A stretch of DNA of 29,242 nt. It comes from Fragilariopsis cylindrus CCMP1102. Taxonomy: Eukaryota; Bacillariophyta; Bacillariophyceae; Bacillariales; Bacillariaceae. The stretch spans positions 1 to 29,242 of the forward strand of contig FMBT01000645.1 of assembly GCA_900095095.1 (NCBI GenBank), read 5' to 3'. A program made the translations under genes and the position numbers. Positions within the stretch are counted from its first letter, which is position 1. Each line of letters opens with the position of its first letter. The notes under the pieces were generated by a model, which worked only from the letters and a program-made list of their open reading frames with translations, was not told the origin of the DNA and made no database searches. Of the stretch, positions 1-10,173 are shown in pieces.

Positions 1-1127
1 GTACAAAAAACAACCGTTTGGCAGATACTGGACAGATTGAATATGTTTCCCTCCTACCATCTCTGGTGGTTCATCATCATTGACTAAAGTAATTCTGATT
101 GGTATCATTTCTACCGCACAAATTCTCCAGTAGAGTTTGGTTATTGAATATTAAACAACTTTGAATAGGAAGAAGATAGATGAATAACTTACTTCTCCTT
201 AGGTGAATGATTCCAGAACCAGCATGGTGCACCAAAATACCACCCAGTTATCAATCTCATACCCATAAAGCATGAACAAAGGGTCACGATCCCTATATTT
301 ACCTTATTCTTGCCTCCAGAACACAAACATTTGCATTTTGGCCAACATGTCATATTTCCATGCCCAAAAGTACCATTCAGAAATAGGCTGCCACAACATC
401 AAAAAAGGATTGGACAGTGGTTTAACACCCAGATACCTTCCATATATGCATATAGTCAAAATACACCAACAATACTTGGAACATTTGCCATATGGTGGTG
501 TGGTGGGGAAGAAAAAATAAAATAGACATAAAATAGCCCAAAATGCACACGTTGCAAAAATAAATATATGAGATGCACCGCCCCATACAGGTATGCTGAG
601 TCCCAAATAAAATAGCTAGGCATCAATCTAATTCATAAAGGTTTTGGATTATCTCATTGCTTTAGGTAACCATGCATATATTTGGGGTTTCACGGGTCAA
701 AATCCACCACTATTAAAACACACAATTTCTTTAAGTGCCAAGTGCGCGTGTAATCAAGGCTGTGATGCACCATCAATACAGACCTAATAACCTTGAAAAA
801 TTATTTGGAGCTCAATATTATACCTATTGGTACAAGATCCAACTATTGCTTTGGAGGGATGTCAGGAAGATGTAGGGGTGTGCTAAGCCCCAAAAAGGAT
901 CATTTAGGCCCCAAAACAGGTTTTTCCTTCAGCACCCACATCAGCGTGGTCCTACCTATAGTTGGCCAAGGTTGTATTCTCTTTGATGTATATGGTCAAC
1001 CCCATGTGCTTACTTTGGAACAATTTGTCTTTTTGAGTGTGAACTAGGCCACATACCCCCCCCCCCCCCAAATTCCAGTATGAAGAACACATACCTAGCG
1101 CCCCAAAGTCTGGTCCAGGTATCCACC
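1..1127. other. Gene-poor, repeat-like left end
   Basis: I find no supported coding region here. Open frames are short, usually lack ATG starts and have no recognisable motif. A C-rich run ends near 1069. The block at about 890-925, containing 'aggccccaaaacaggtttt', resembles a motif found again near 1580-1610 and, inverted, near 14520-14550. The stretch therefore probably contains a fragment of the same dispersed repeat family. Confidence 0.6.
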
Positions 1128-1668
1128 CTATGCATACAAACAACAAAAGATCTCATTTAAAAGGGTTGAAGATGAGACACCAGATGGGTTGGGTGCACTA
1201 GCATCCACAGAGTGTATTAGAAGATTGTGTTTGTCTCCTACAGCTTTTCTGTTTGGTTCACTGCTGTAATATCTCATATGAAAGGGTTGCTGTTCATTGC
1301 AGAGGATAACACCAGATGGATTAGGTGCACAAACATCCATTGAGTTTGCCTCCTACAGCTTTTCTGTTCCTGTGGTTGCAGAATAAAATTCGGTTCACTG
1401 TTGTGATTTTCAGTGAGAAATGGACACAAAACACCTCATTTGAAAATGGTTGTAGAGGACAACACTAAATGGTTCAGGTGCACCAGCATCCATATAACCC
1501 TACCTACAAGGTCCACATAATACTTAGGTTTCTTTGGATATTATAAAGTTGTAGGGCTGCACGCATTAAACACAAAATGGGCCATTTAGGTCCCAAAACA
1601 GGGTTTTCCACTTCTGTGCGCACCTAAGCTGGATCATCAAGACAAAGCACCAAGAGTAAGTTCCCTTT
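1128..1668 (+). repeat. Dispersed repeat, left copy (inverted relative to 14461-15290)
   Basis: This block shares long stretches of similarity with the reverse complement of 14461-15290. Shared landmarks, in order, are 'cctacaaggtccacataat', 'gccatttaggtcccaaaac', 'gcgcacctaagc', 'ggatcatcaa' and 'caaagcaccaagagtaagt'. Internally it repeats a module of 'tcatttgaaagggttg', then 'caccagatgg', then 'ggtgcac..catccat', then 'cctacagcttttctgt', at least twice with divergence. I see no open frame, terminal inverted repeat or transposase, so it may be a non-autonomous mobile element or an LTR/helitron-type remnant. Confidence 0.75.
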
Positions 1669-1869
1669 GTTATTTTATAGTACAGACCTGACAACAATCT
1701 TAATAATAATTCCTTAGAAAGACAACTAAGTATGTCCTACAGTGTTATTTTATTTTATGTTATGCTTTGCTACAGTATGGTAGCAGAATACCTACAATAC
1801 TCTTTATATTTACTATTTTTTTAATGTACGTATGTTAACGGTTTTTAATTTGAAATTTATTCTTTGAAG

Positions 1870-3264
1870 TTATTTTATTTCTCCATTCGATATACCACGT
1901 ATACGATTCACAATTAAATCCATAACCTTTTGTTGTATATTATGCAATCCACCTAATATACTATAATTTTTTAATGCTTGTTCATTTAATCCACCAGGTG
2001 TTTGTTCATTAATTAAATGTTCTAACATATCAATATCAGTGTTGTCTTCAGTATCAGCACTGTCGTTATCTTCCATATTATTATTATTATTATTAAATTT
2101 ATATGTTGCATCTAATATTGCACCCTGAAATTGTTTCAATACTAAATTAGTCGCATCCTTTTTGTTAGTCCATTGTATTATCTAATAACCAATCTCTTTG
2201 TTTTTTCATTGTACCATATAATGGTCCCATTGTCATGTGTTACCATACATGCTTCTAAATCATATTCTGTATCTAAAACAACACATCCGCCCATTGAATT
2301 AAATATTGATTTAATAGAACTTTGTTACTGATTTTATTATCGCCAGTATCGTCATTACTAGTACTATCATTACCACCACAACATAATAATGCAATACCCT
2401 CATGACGTGCAATTGATGGTAAACAAATCATTTTGGATACATTGATAAATTTAATTTTGAATAATTGCTAATTGTTCTAAATTTGTCGTCGACTACAACG
2501 AACGGAGAGAGAAGGAGAGAGATATAGGAAAAAAGAAGGAAAATGTGAGATTGTGTTCGGGTAGAGATGATTGAGCTGAGATTTGATATAGGGATGAACA
2601 TGATATTGCTTGATTGATTGACCACTTAATAGTAACGTAACATAACGTAACGTAAAACAAAACTTACAACTAATGATATGAGTATATGACGTTTTGGATC
2701 AAATTTTAAATTATTCAATACATCTTTTGCTTGTGTTGGTAATACTGTTAAAAAAATTATGTCAGCTTGATTGACAATTTCTTGATTATTGTCTGTAATA
2801 TCAAATTAAATGATTAATTAGTACATAAAAATTTTTCTTTTAATTGATTTGATTTATTCGGATCGTTTTGAAATAATCATTGATTTGATTTTGGACGCTG
2901 TCATTTTTCCTTATATTGTGGGCAAGGACAAGACCTGTTGCTATACTTGATGCAATTGTACCACATCCAATAAATCCAACTGAAATTCCATTATTATCAT
3001 CACGTTATTGTTATGTTGTCGTCGTCGTCCAGTATTGTCCGATGATGACTGATGAATGATATGATGATGAAATGATAATGCTGATTGGGTAGTAGTACGA
3101 AGCAATGTAGTCGAAGTTGAAGCAACGACTGATGTTTGTTTCTTCTGCTTGAACAACAACGTTATCTATTACAGAGTAGTTATAACGAATGAATAGCAAG
3201 ATGTATCAATCTTAGTAAGTAAGAGAATAGTAAAAAGTACTGCCGTCGTTATTCTTATTGTCAT
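1870..3264 (-). CDS. Pyrroline-5-carboxylate reductase-like protein (disrupted frame)
   Basis: Read leftwards, three frames together give a ProC-family protein, the enzyme that makes proline from pyrroline-5-carboxylate using NAD(P)H. Near 2985-2930 is the Rossmann loop VGFIGCGTIASSIATGL. It is followed by 'NQADIIFLTVLPTQAKDVL' (about 2775-2720), 'HILISLV', an intron (2667-2493), 'NLEQLAIIQ', 'KMICLPSIARHEGIALL' (about 2435-2385), 'MGGCVVLDTEYDLEACMV', 'MGPLYGTMKKQRDWLLDN', and the C-terminal signature 'NEQTPGGLNEQALKNY' with stop at 1870. Asn/Asp-rich inserts are present. An upstream ATG at 3264 starts a hydrophobic stretch (MTIRITTAVLFTILLL) that could be a signal or organelle-targeting peptide, but its join to the body crosses a stop. 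At least five frame changes of one base are needed. They could be sequencing errors or pseudogenisation. Family assignment is firm; gene integrity and the 5' end are not. Confidence 0.82.
2493..2667 (-). other. Intron of the P5CR-like gene
   Basis: The donor GTAAGT begins at 2667, directly after the codons for ISLV. The acceptor TTGTAG ends at 2493. Splicing gives ISLV-STTNLEQLAIIQ in one frame, which fits the ProC fold. The acceptor is preceded by a CT-rich tract. The intron is 175 bases. Confidence 0.75.
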
Positions 3265-3843
3265 GATATGTATTGTATGGTATTGGAGGGAAGTTTGTGT
3301 GTGTGTTTTATGTGAGTGCGTGTGATGCCGATGTGATTGTTACGGTACTAGTAAGCGCGGCAAAGATGTTGTAACGACGAAATTATTGAATGATGCTGGA
3401 TCTTTCTTGTCCGAACTACGCGCGATAGAACGTGGTCGTACCTTAATATAATACGTACGTATGTACGTAGATACACACTCATAGTATGTATTAGATATGC
3501 TCATAACAAAAAGAAATCTCTTTGTTCATGCATTTTGGCTGTCTCATTTTTTGTTTGTTTAAAATGGACGGTCGGAGAGGTCCAAATATGAGCGACATCA
3601 TCTGCCTAACTTCAAAAGCGTAATTCCGATTTTACTGTACCAGGTACATCGATTATTTGTGTTACAGTACGCACAGCTTCGGGACCATCATAACCAGAGC
3701 AATAGTTGCCGATTGCTGATTTTAGAACAACAACTTTGTTACTGTAGTTTACTGTGAATGTGAATGGAACACATTTTAAACATTAGAAAGAAAGTACAGT
3801 ACACAACACGCACACACACAATCAAATCAAATCAAATCAAATC
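3265..3843. promoter_or_regulatory. Shared intergenic region between divergent P5CR-like and GH5-like genes
   Basis: The two genes are transcribed away from each other across 579 bases, so both promoters should lie here. Visible features are a palindrome-rich run around 3448-3470 (tacgtacgtatgtacgta), a GT-rich stretch near 3296-3310, and a short tandem of 'aatca' units (about 3819-3843) immediately before the GH5 ATG. No TATA box is convincing. Confidence 0.5.
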
Positions 3844-6800
3844 ATGTTTATGAAATTACCAGCATTAATGATGAAAAAAAATGATTATACTCAAATACCA
3901 GAAGATTATCCTGGTGGAATGGTACATTTAATGGTTCAGTAGTGACTGGTGGAGGATCATCTGTATCCTCCAGTGCAGTTAAATCACATGAACGTCGTAA
4001 TCGGAATAGATTTTGGGATGGTGGTTCATTTTTTAGAAGTTGGAGTTTAATGAAATATTAGCATTAGGTATGGTATGTCTTTTGTTGGGTATAATAGTAT
4101 TTCAAGGTATAGAAGAAAATGATATAGTTGAAAAAAAAACTGTTGCACATAACTTGGAAGTATTAAATAATGAACAACTAAAAATAGAAAAATCATTAAA
4201 AGATGACCAAGATGATGATGATGACGATGATTCAATTCAACCATACACACCATTTATTTTCGTGATGCAGATAAAATACCAATACCACCTGGGTACGTTT
4301 TATCTTTATAATTAGATCGTTCGTTCGTCAGAAAGAAAGAGAGAGAGAGAGAGATAGAAGTTCTTGTCTATTCCGCCCACCCGCCCACCAAGTCAAATGG
4401 AATGGAATGAATCCAACTTCTCCGATGAGAGGAATAATGACTACAGTAGTGCGGAAGGGTTATCGCTCTATCTATCTCTCTTTCTCTTTCCGTCGCCACT
4501 TCGTCATTGAATTGATCATCCCCTATTTTCTCATCCCATATTGTCGTCCTTCTTCTTTCTTTTTTCCATCCCTTTACCTTCTTCCGATCCCTCTCCACAA
4601 AAAAATATAACTAACTAACTAAATAGTGTTAATATTGGTTCATGGTTAAGTTTAGAAGATTATTTTTTGCTGGACAACACAATTCAATAGAAGTTGCAAC
4701 TCCTGGACAATTTAAAACAAATGATGCATCTCAAGTTGCATCCTGTTTACCACCACTTCATGTAGGTAAAATAACTGGTCCTAAATGGTATAGTGAAACT
4801 GATTTATTTATGAATTTAATGAATAACTCTACAACGACAAATGTGTTGGTGTAGTGTTCAACATGCAATATCAGTATTCAAGCCCATAGAAGTTCATACG
4901 TTGATTTAGAAATTGATTTAAATAGAATTGCATCTCTTGGTATAAAAACTATACGTATACCAATGAGTTGGTGTCTCACAGATTATGATCCACGTCGTGT
5001 TGATTTAAGTAATTATACTGATAACGAATTACTGAATCGTTTTGCATGTGTCGATCCATTTTTAATAATACCTCAAGTGAAGGGAATAATAATACAACTA
5101 ATACAAATAAAACTGATACAAAAAGTAATACAAGTACAATATATTGGCCAGCCATACCAAAACCATTTATTGAAGATATATTAAAAGCATGTTCACGTGT
5201 TGGTTTACGTGCCTCATTAGATGTACATACCTATCCTGGTGGTACATCCATTGGTACATTTTCAGGTGTATGGCCAAATTGGCCTAAATTTTGGACTCAT
5301 GGTGGTGATGGTGTAAATATTGGTAAAGAATATATTCCTATTACTACTACTAATACTGGTGACGATATCGATAACAAAACTAATAATAACCAAACTACAA
5401 CTTCAAATACTATTGATGAAAAGTATGGAAATGGAAAGAATATTGGACATATATTATTTCATGAATTAGTTTCATGGATGGAAGAATTATCTATTCGTGA
5501 TCCATTTGCATTCAATGGTTTACGTGGATTGGTAAGTTCTTGTTTATCTGTTTTTCCGACTCATGTAACTGTATTACAAGCTGCATGTATACTCTATCTG
5601 TTGCGACTGCATCATCGTCATCGTCATCGTGTCTTTTTGAATGATGGGCGACGGGGGAATTGAATTGAATTGAATTGAATCGAATAAAAAGTGGATGGTA
5701 CGCACGACAGTGGTGTACAATATATTGTACTGTTTACTCGTTCCTTTCAATTCCGCTGACTCTTTATTGTGGAACGGGAACGATCATTTGCCAAAACTTC
5801 TTTTTTATTTTGTGACTCGACTCGACGTATTGTTATCATCATCGTTTAATCCTTATAATTTTACTCACCATGTATCTTTCTTTCCTTCTTTGCTTCTTCT
5901 CAAAATTTCCTACACAATTTATGTGTAGTCCCCAATGAATGAACCAGCACATTTAGCAGGAAATTTTTATATTGATGATGGCGATAATTTTTTACCACCA
6001 TTACCAGATGATTTAGCAATGAAATATAGAAAACAATTATCTCGTACATCCAGCAGCAGCAGTACGGAAGAATCAGATTTTCCAGATGGAACACATTTAC
6101 GTGTATTGTATTGGTTTCACGGTGCGATTGATATATTTAGAAATTCAAAATTACCATCATTAGGTAAAGAATTACATGCTAATATACATGAAAGTGTTTT
6201 TAAAACATTATCATCAAACAGTAGTAAAGTCGATGCACAGATGAGATATACAGCAATTGCTAATTGGTGGTGTTCGGATGTTATCGATGAGAATGTTGAT
6301 GACGATGATGAGAATGAGAATGATGATAGCGACAACGATAACAATTCAATGATAACGATAACACCAACAACAACAGTAGAAGAACGATCAACGTGGGCTA
6401 TATTAGATGTACATCATTATCACGCATGGTCTAATACATGTTCAGGTACAATTGATGGACAAGATAATGCAGCATATGCATGTGGTGATATAGATAAACG
6501 GCATAAAGTCCTTAAAGGATGTGCACGATGGGCACAAACATTTCGTGATATAATTGATACTCAATGTACTATCAAGAAAAAGAAGAAGAAAAAGAAAGAA
6601 AATATGAAGAAGGATGAACAACATATATATCCAGTATTTCATCCACATAAAGATCAAGTGAAATTAATGAGTGCAGAATTTTCATCTGCATCACATCATA
6701 ATTCACGTAAGTCTTGTAATGATATTGGTGGATTACGTGAATCTTATGTACGACAAGTCAATGCTGGCGAAAAAGCAGATGTTGAATTATTTTATTGGTC

Positions 6801-6945
6801 CTATCAAATGCCATATGGTGGTACTTTTAGACAGGCGTGGTCATTTACACAATTGATGTTTAATTTAGGTGTAGTCGATCGACCTGATACACCACAATTT
6901 GATTGTGATTCGAATTCTATTTATGATAATGAAATACCACCCTAA
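3844..6945 (+). CDS. Membrane-anchored GH5 family beta-glucanase-like protein (frame-disrupted, three exons)
   Basis: This is a glycoside hydrolase of the GH5 exo-beta-1,3-glucanase type, expected to hydrolyse beta-glucan such as chrysolaminarin or wall glucan. It starts at ATG 3844 with a short cytosolic stretch. A hydrophobic anchor follows (LALGMVCLLLGIIVFQ, about 4061-4108), then an acidic linker. Exon 1 ends at 4292, and exon 2 (4627-5531) opens with GVNIGSWLSLEDYFF, the typical GH5 entry strand. Next are 'IASLGIKTIRIPMSW', 'RASLDVHTYPG', and at the start of exon 3 (5929) 'MNEPAHLAG'. The acid/base Glu is codon 5941-5943. 'DVHHYHAW' and 'SAEFSSA' follow; the probable nucleophile is Glu at 6675-6677. 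Exon 3 (339 codons including the stop) is open. Exons 1 and 2 need base additions near 3918, 4035-4045, 4250-4260, 4663-4668 and 5059-5063, always to the -1 frame, and there is an in-frame TAG at 4852-4854. Laminarinase-like specificity is inferred. Confidence 0.85.
4293..4626 (+). other. Intron 1 of GH5-like gene
   Basis: The donor GTACGT at 4293 follows CCTGG. The acceptor 'ctaactaactaaatag' ends at 4626 and looks like a branch site next to an acceptor. Splicing restores P-G-V-N-I-G. It contains a (GA)n tract near 4340-4355 and a long pyrimidine-rich segment. Confidence 0.85.
5532..5928 (+). other. Intron 2 of GH5-like gene
   Basis: The donor GTAAGT at 5532 follows GLRGL. The acceptor TGTGTAG ends at 5928. 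The join yields GLRGL-SPMNEPAHLAG, rebuilding the GH5 catalytic acid/base strand in frame. A tandem 'aattg' run occurs at about 5660-5685. Confidence 0.9.
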
Positions 6946-7184
6946 AAAACATAGTAATTTACCTTGATAAAATACAAGCCATCTTCTCTTTATTGCTCCA
7001 ATAGAACAACCCTCCGCCTACAATACATGTCTGTGCTTATTTCACTTCTTATACTAATGCTATTATAATGCTTGAGGATTATAACGTATGTCCATGCTGT
7101 AGTTTAAATCTTTTGTGAGAGGAATATTTTACTTAAATCTCCTTTGTTTATTTCCGTCCTCCTCTTAGTCGCCGAGAAGTGGGT

Positions 7185-7640
7185 TTTGTACATTGCATAT
7201 ACCATTCAAGTTCTTGGCGGATCAGACCAGAACAACAGCCATGAGATATATATTTCCTTCAAGAGGACCATTTTCTAACCAAATCATACTTCCTAAGGCT
7301 AAAGATGCTACCTTGTTTTCATTACCGTATGTCGCGCACGATTTAAATCATAACTACAGTATCCATTGCTGCCGCCGCCGTTTTCATCACCACCCCCACC
7401 ACCACCACCACTAACTGTAGCATTTATAGGATCGGTAATCGGTGCGATGGCTTTATCTATTGGTACTACGATCGGAGCGCTGGTAAGTTCAACAGCTGGT
7501 GGATTAGTTGCTGCAGGAGGAAGAGGAGGAGGAGGGGGAGGAGGGGAGTCGCTATCATCACTAGTAATTGAAGCTTCTGCACAGTTAACAAAAGTCAATG
7601 AGTATACTATAGCAAATCATCTAAGGTCTATAATTTCCAT
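7185..7640 (-). pseudogene. Decayed LPMO/cysteine-module paralog
   Basis: Read leftwards, this contains a copy of the end of the LPMO domain (TFVNCAEASI; the intact neighbour has IFVNCAEVTI), a Pro-rich then Gly-rich linker, 'NGYCSYDL', and a degraded version of the neighbour's C-terminal module. The last part includes an LGSMIWLENGPLEG-like string, readable only after a frame change at about 7320-7300. It then continues to a GICNV end resembling the neighbour's RQCKN. Several cysteines and the loop between ENGPL and the final segment are missing. Stops lie in frame just upstream, and no LPMO body is seen before it. It is about 140 bases downstream of the intact gene on the same strand, so a tandem duplicate lacking hevein and GH18 domains is likely. 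Close nucleotide alignment over the FVNCAE and WLENGPL segments is the support. Confidence 0.8.
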
Positions 7641-7776
7641 TTCAAATTTGTTTTGCTATGTTATAAAGTGTAATCAATAATCTATCTATTTATGTATCAG
7701 GGATCAACATATTTTATGTCGTCCGTCTTTTATCATCTCTCGCGTTAATTTCTGTAATAATGTGCTGTATTTGTAG

Positions 7777-10173
7777 TTATACTTGTATTTCCTGGACGTT
7801 GTTCTTACATTGCCTATAACTGTCAGTCCCTTGGCATACGAGTCCATCGCAACAACCACTGATGTTATTGGTACATCCAGTATCTTTACCAAGGCATGTA
7901 CTACCTACAAGTGGACCATTCTCTAACCACAACATGGTACCTAATGCTTCGCATGTTTGACGACTTTCATTGCCCCATGTAGCGCATGTTTTAAAATCAT
8001 AAGAACAACACCCATTAGCATTTCCACCACCGGTAGGAGCACTGACTGGAGCGTTCGTTGGATCCGGAACAGGAGATACTGGAGCGTTTGTTGGATCCGG
8101 AACAGGAGATACTGGGGCGTTCGTTAGATCCGAAACAGGAGATACTGGGGCGTTCGTTGAATCAATAACAGGAGTGGCAACGGGGGGACTTGTAATAGGA
8201 TTCGTGGGTGCTCGATCAGAACAACTTGTACTATCAAGAGCAAGTTGGGATTGCATTGGTTTAGACCATTCACCATTCAAATCGTCATTTGCAACCCAAA
8301 AGAATGCACCACCGTTACATGGATAAGTTTCAGACAATTGTTCCATTACTTCTGTAGATTGGTACCCATCTAAATTGAATCCACCACAATCATTGATACA
8401 GAATCCATAGACGATCTTGCTTGCATCACCATTAAACAGTTCATTTGTAATTGTAGTGAAATGGGATAATGCACCGGGGAAGTTTGACAATGAGCGAACG
8501 TAGCCATTGTAATATTGCGGCATCAAAAAATCTAATGAACTTGCAACTTCTTTTAATATGTTAAAATATGCTTTTCCAGGTACCATATCAGGCTCCATGG
8601 GAGCGTGTGTTAATTCAGATCCAGCTGGCATACTATTACGTAAACCAACAGTAACATCCTTCAGGAACTTTTGTGCTTGTGCGCCCTTTGTGAAACCAGA
8701 TCCATTCTGATTATCTTCATAAAAATACTCATAGTCGATATCAACACCGTCTAGTCCCATTTCATTCACAATTGTTGTTAAGCGGTTAACAACCTGAGTC
8801 TCACGTCCGAAGCAGTAATCCCAACAATCATTGTTATCACCAGCCCAAGATCCACCCATACCTGCTCCACCAAAAGAAAGAATGATCTTCTTGCCAGCGT
8901 CCTTCCACTTTTGGATCAAATCAGGGCGTGGTGCATTTTCACAAACTGGTGGTGTATCAATTTCACAAGTTTCAGAACAGATATTCTTTCCTGGGGACCA
9001 TGAATAACTAACAGCGAATGCTATAACAATATGAGTGTATTGGGCCATTTGTTCGTCACTTGGACACGACTGCCAATTGCCAACATAGGCAATCAAACGA
9101 GAATCTTCATTTTGGTTTTCGATAAGTGTTGTCGGAGATGGATTTATATCAATCGGTGCTTGAACTGGGGACTCAACAGGAGGTGCTGGTATTCCATCAC
9201 AATGGCCTGTCGCGGCAAAGCCACAATATCCCCACTGTGAGCAGCACATCGATTGATTGGGACAAATACCATTTCCACGATTGCTGCCACCACAAGTACC
9301 GGTAATACTATTATCAGTAGGAGGGGGAAGGACAGGCGCCGGAACTGGAGCAGGAACTTCTACAGGTGAAGGAATAGGTACTGGAGGTGCTGGTGTAGGA
9401 GGAGCGATTGGTGGGGTTGGTGTCGGTTCTCCGGCAATTGTAACTTCTGCACAATTCACAAAGATCTCAGCAATTACAGTTCCAACACGGATCATAGGAA
9501 TATTTTCAGTGGGACCGCAACTTACAACAGCAGGATTCCAATTTCCTTTATTGCTTGTTGGAGTTTGATGTGTCGCAAAATACTGTTCGTATCCATCGTA
9601 GTTACAGTTGTTTGCAGTCCAGTATACCCATTGCAACAAAACTTCATCTCCTGCGATGTTATCTGGAAGCTTGAATTTATAAGAGAGATCTGCACCATCA
9701 CCCCATAGCATGGCACGCTCAGGATTGAGATCATCTTTAGGCATTCCATACTTCGTGTCTTCAACAAAAGTGAGAGGGTAAGCGTCGAAACATTCCTGTG
9801 TCGATGCTCGTCCCATAGGACATGCCTTGAGTGTAAAATGGCCGTAATGATGGGCTGTCATTTTCACGTCCACTTCAATGTCTTGGCCCTTTGAATATGT
9901 TGTTTGTGATCGCCATTGCATAGGACTCCCAGCTGCATCGAGCCACAAATCATAATCAGTCTCGCCTTGTTTCCCACAGACATTTGTGTTACTGTTTAGA
10001 CCCTGTGGAGTCGTCTCGGTCTGTGGCATACCAGCTGTTCCTTGCCAAGTTCCACTGGTAGCTGCCACTTGGTTTCTAGATGCAGGTTCGGTCATGAATC
10101 CATGGCCATCAACGAACGATGGTAGATTGGTAAGAAGGGCGGATAATACGGCGATAGAAAGGATGATGTTCAT
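7777..10173 (-). CDS. Secreted multidomain LPMO - hevein - GH18 chitinase - Cys module
   Basis: An intact 798-residue frame starting at ATG 10173. Residues 1-23 are a signal peptide ending VDG, so the mature protein begins His24-Gly-Phe, the copper-binding N-terminal His of an LPMO. The second histidine-brace residue is probably His109 in TAHHYGHF. The LPMO_10/AA15-like domain runs to about 246 (LLQWVYWTANNC, IFVNCAEVTI). A Pro-rich linker follows, then a hevein-type chitin-binding domain (about 294-326, CCSQWGYCG). The GH18 chitinase spans about 358-645, with SFGG (433-436), DGVDIDYE (475-482; acid Glu482), MPQYYN (551-556) and Trp626. Next is a linker of 11-residue SPVPDPTNAPV-type repeats, then a cysteine-rich module (722-790) of unknown role, perhaps carbohydrate-binding. 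It is expected to be secreted to act on crystalline chitin by oxidation plus hydrolysis. Having both chemistries in one chain is unusual. Domain calls are strong; chitin rather than another substrate is inferred from hevein plus GH18. Confidence 0.96.
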   Translation of the reverse strand: MNIILSIAVLSALLTNLPSFVDGHGFMTEPASRNQVAATSGTWQGTAGMPQTETTPQGLNSNTNVCGKQGETDYDLWLDAAGSPMQWRSQTTYSKGQDIEVDVKMTAHHYGHFTLKACPMGRASTQECFDAYPLTFVEDTKYGMPKDDLNPERAMLWGDGADLSYKFKLPDNIAGDEVLLQWVYWTANNCNYDGYEQYFATHQTPTSNKGNWNPAVVSCGPTENIPMIRVGTVIAEIFVNCAEVTIAGEPTPTPPIAPPTPAPPVPIPSPVEVPAPVPAPVLPPPTDNSITGTCGGSNRGNGICPNQSMCCSQWGYCGFAATGHCDGIPAPPVESPVQAPIDINPSPTTLIENQNEDSRLIAYVGNWQSCPSDEQMAQYTHIVIAFAVSYSWSPGKNICSETCEIDTPPVCENAPRPDLIQKWKDAGKKIILSFGGAGMGGSWAGDNNDCWDYCFGRETQVVNRLTTIVNEMGLDGVDIDYEYFYEDNQNGSGFTKGAQAQKFLKDVTVGLRNSMPAGSELTHAPMEPDMVPGKAYFNILKEVASSLDFLMPQYYNGYVRSLSNFPGALSHFTTITNELFNGDASKIVYGFCINDCGGFNLDGYQSTEVMEQLSETYPCNGGAFFWVANDDLNGEWSKPMQSQLALDSTSCSDRAPTNPITSPPVATPVIDSTNAPVSPVSDLTNAPVSPVPDPTNAPVSPVPDPTNAPVSAPTGGGNANGCCSYDFKTCATWGNESRQTCEALGTMLWLENGPLVGSTCLGKDTGCTNNISGCCDGLVCQGTDSYRQCKNNVQEIQV
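8044..8165 (-). repeat. 33-base tandem repeat encoding the Pro/Thr linker
   Basis: Nearly identical 33-base units (plus strand 'ggagcgttcgttggatcc' followed by 'ggaacaggagatact') occur about four times in phase. They encode SPVPDPTNAPV-type units, residues about 670-711, between GH18 and the C-terminal cysteine module. Copy number is likely to vary between alleles. Confidence 0.9.

Noticed and set aside
304-606. 100-residue minus-strand frame rich in Trp/Phe/Cys
   Set aside because: No ATG start, odd composition, no motif, and lies in repeat-like DNA.
7193-7680. Plus-strand frames with Pro/Gly runs
   Set aside because: They are antisense to the Pro/Gly linker of the decayed LPMO paralog.
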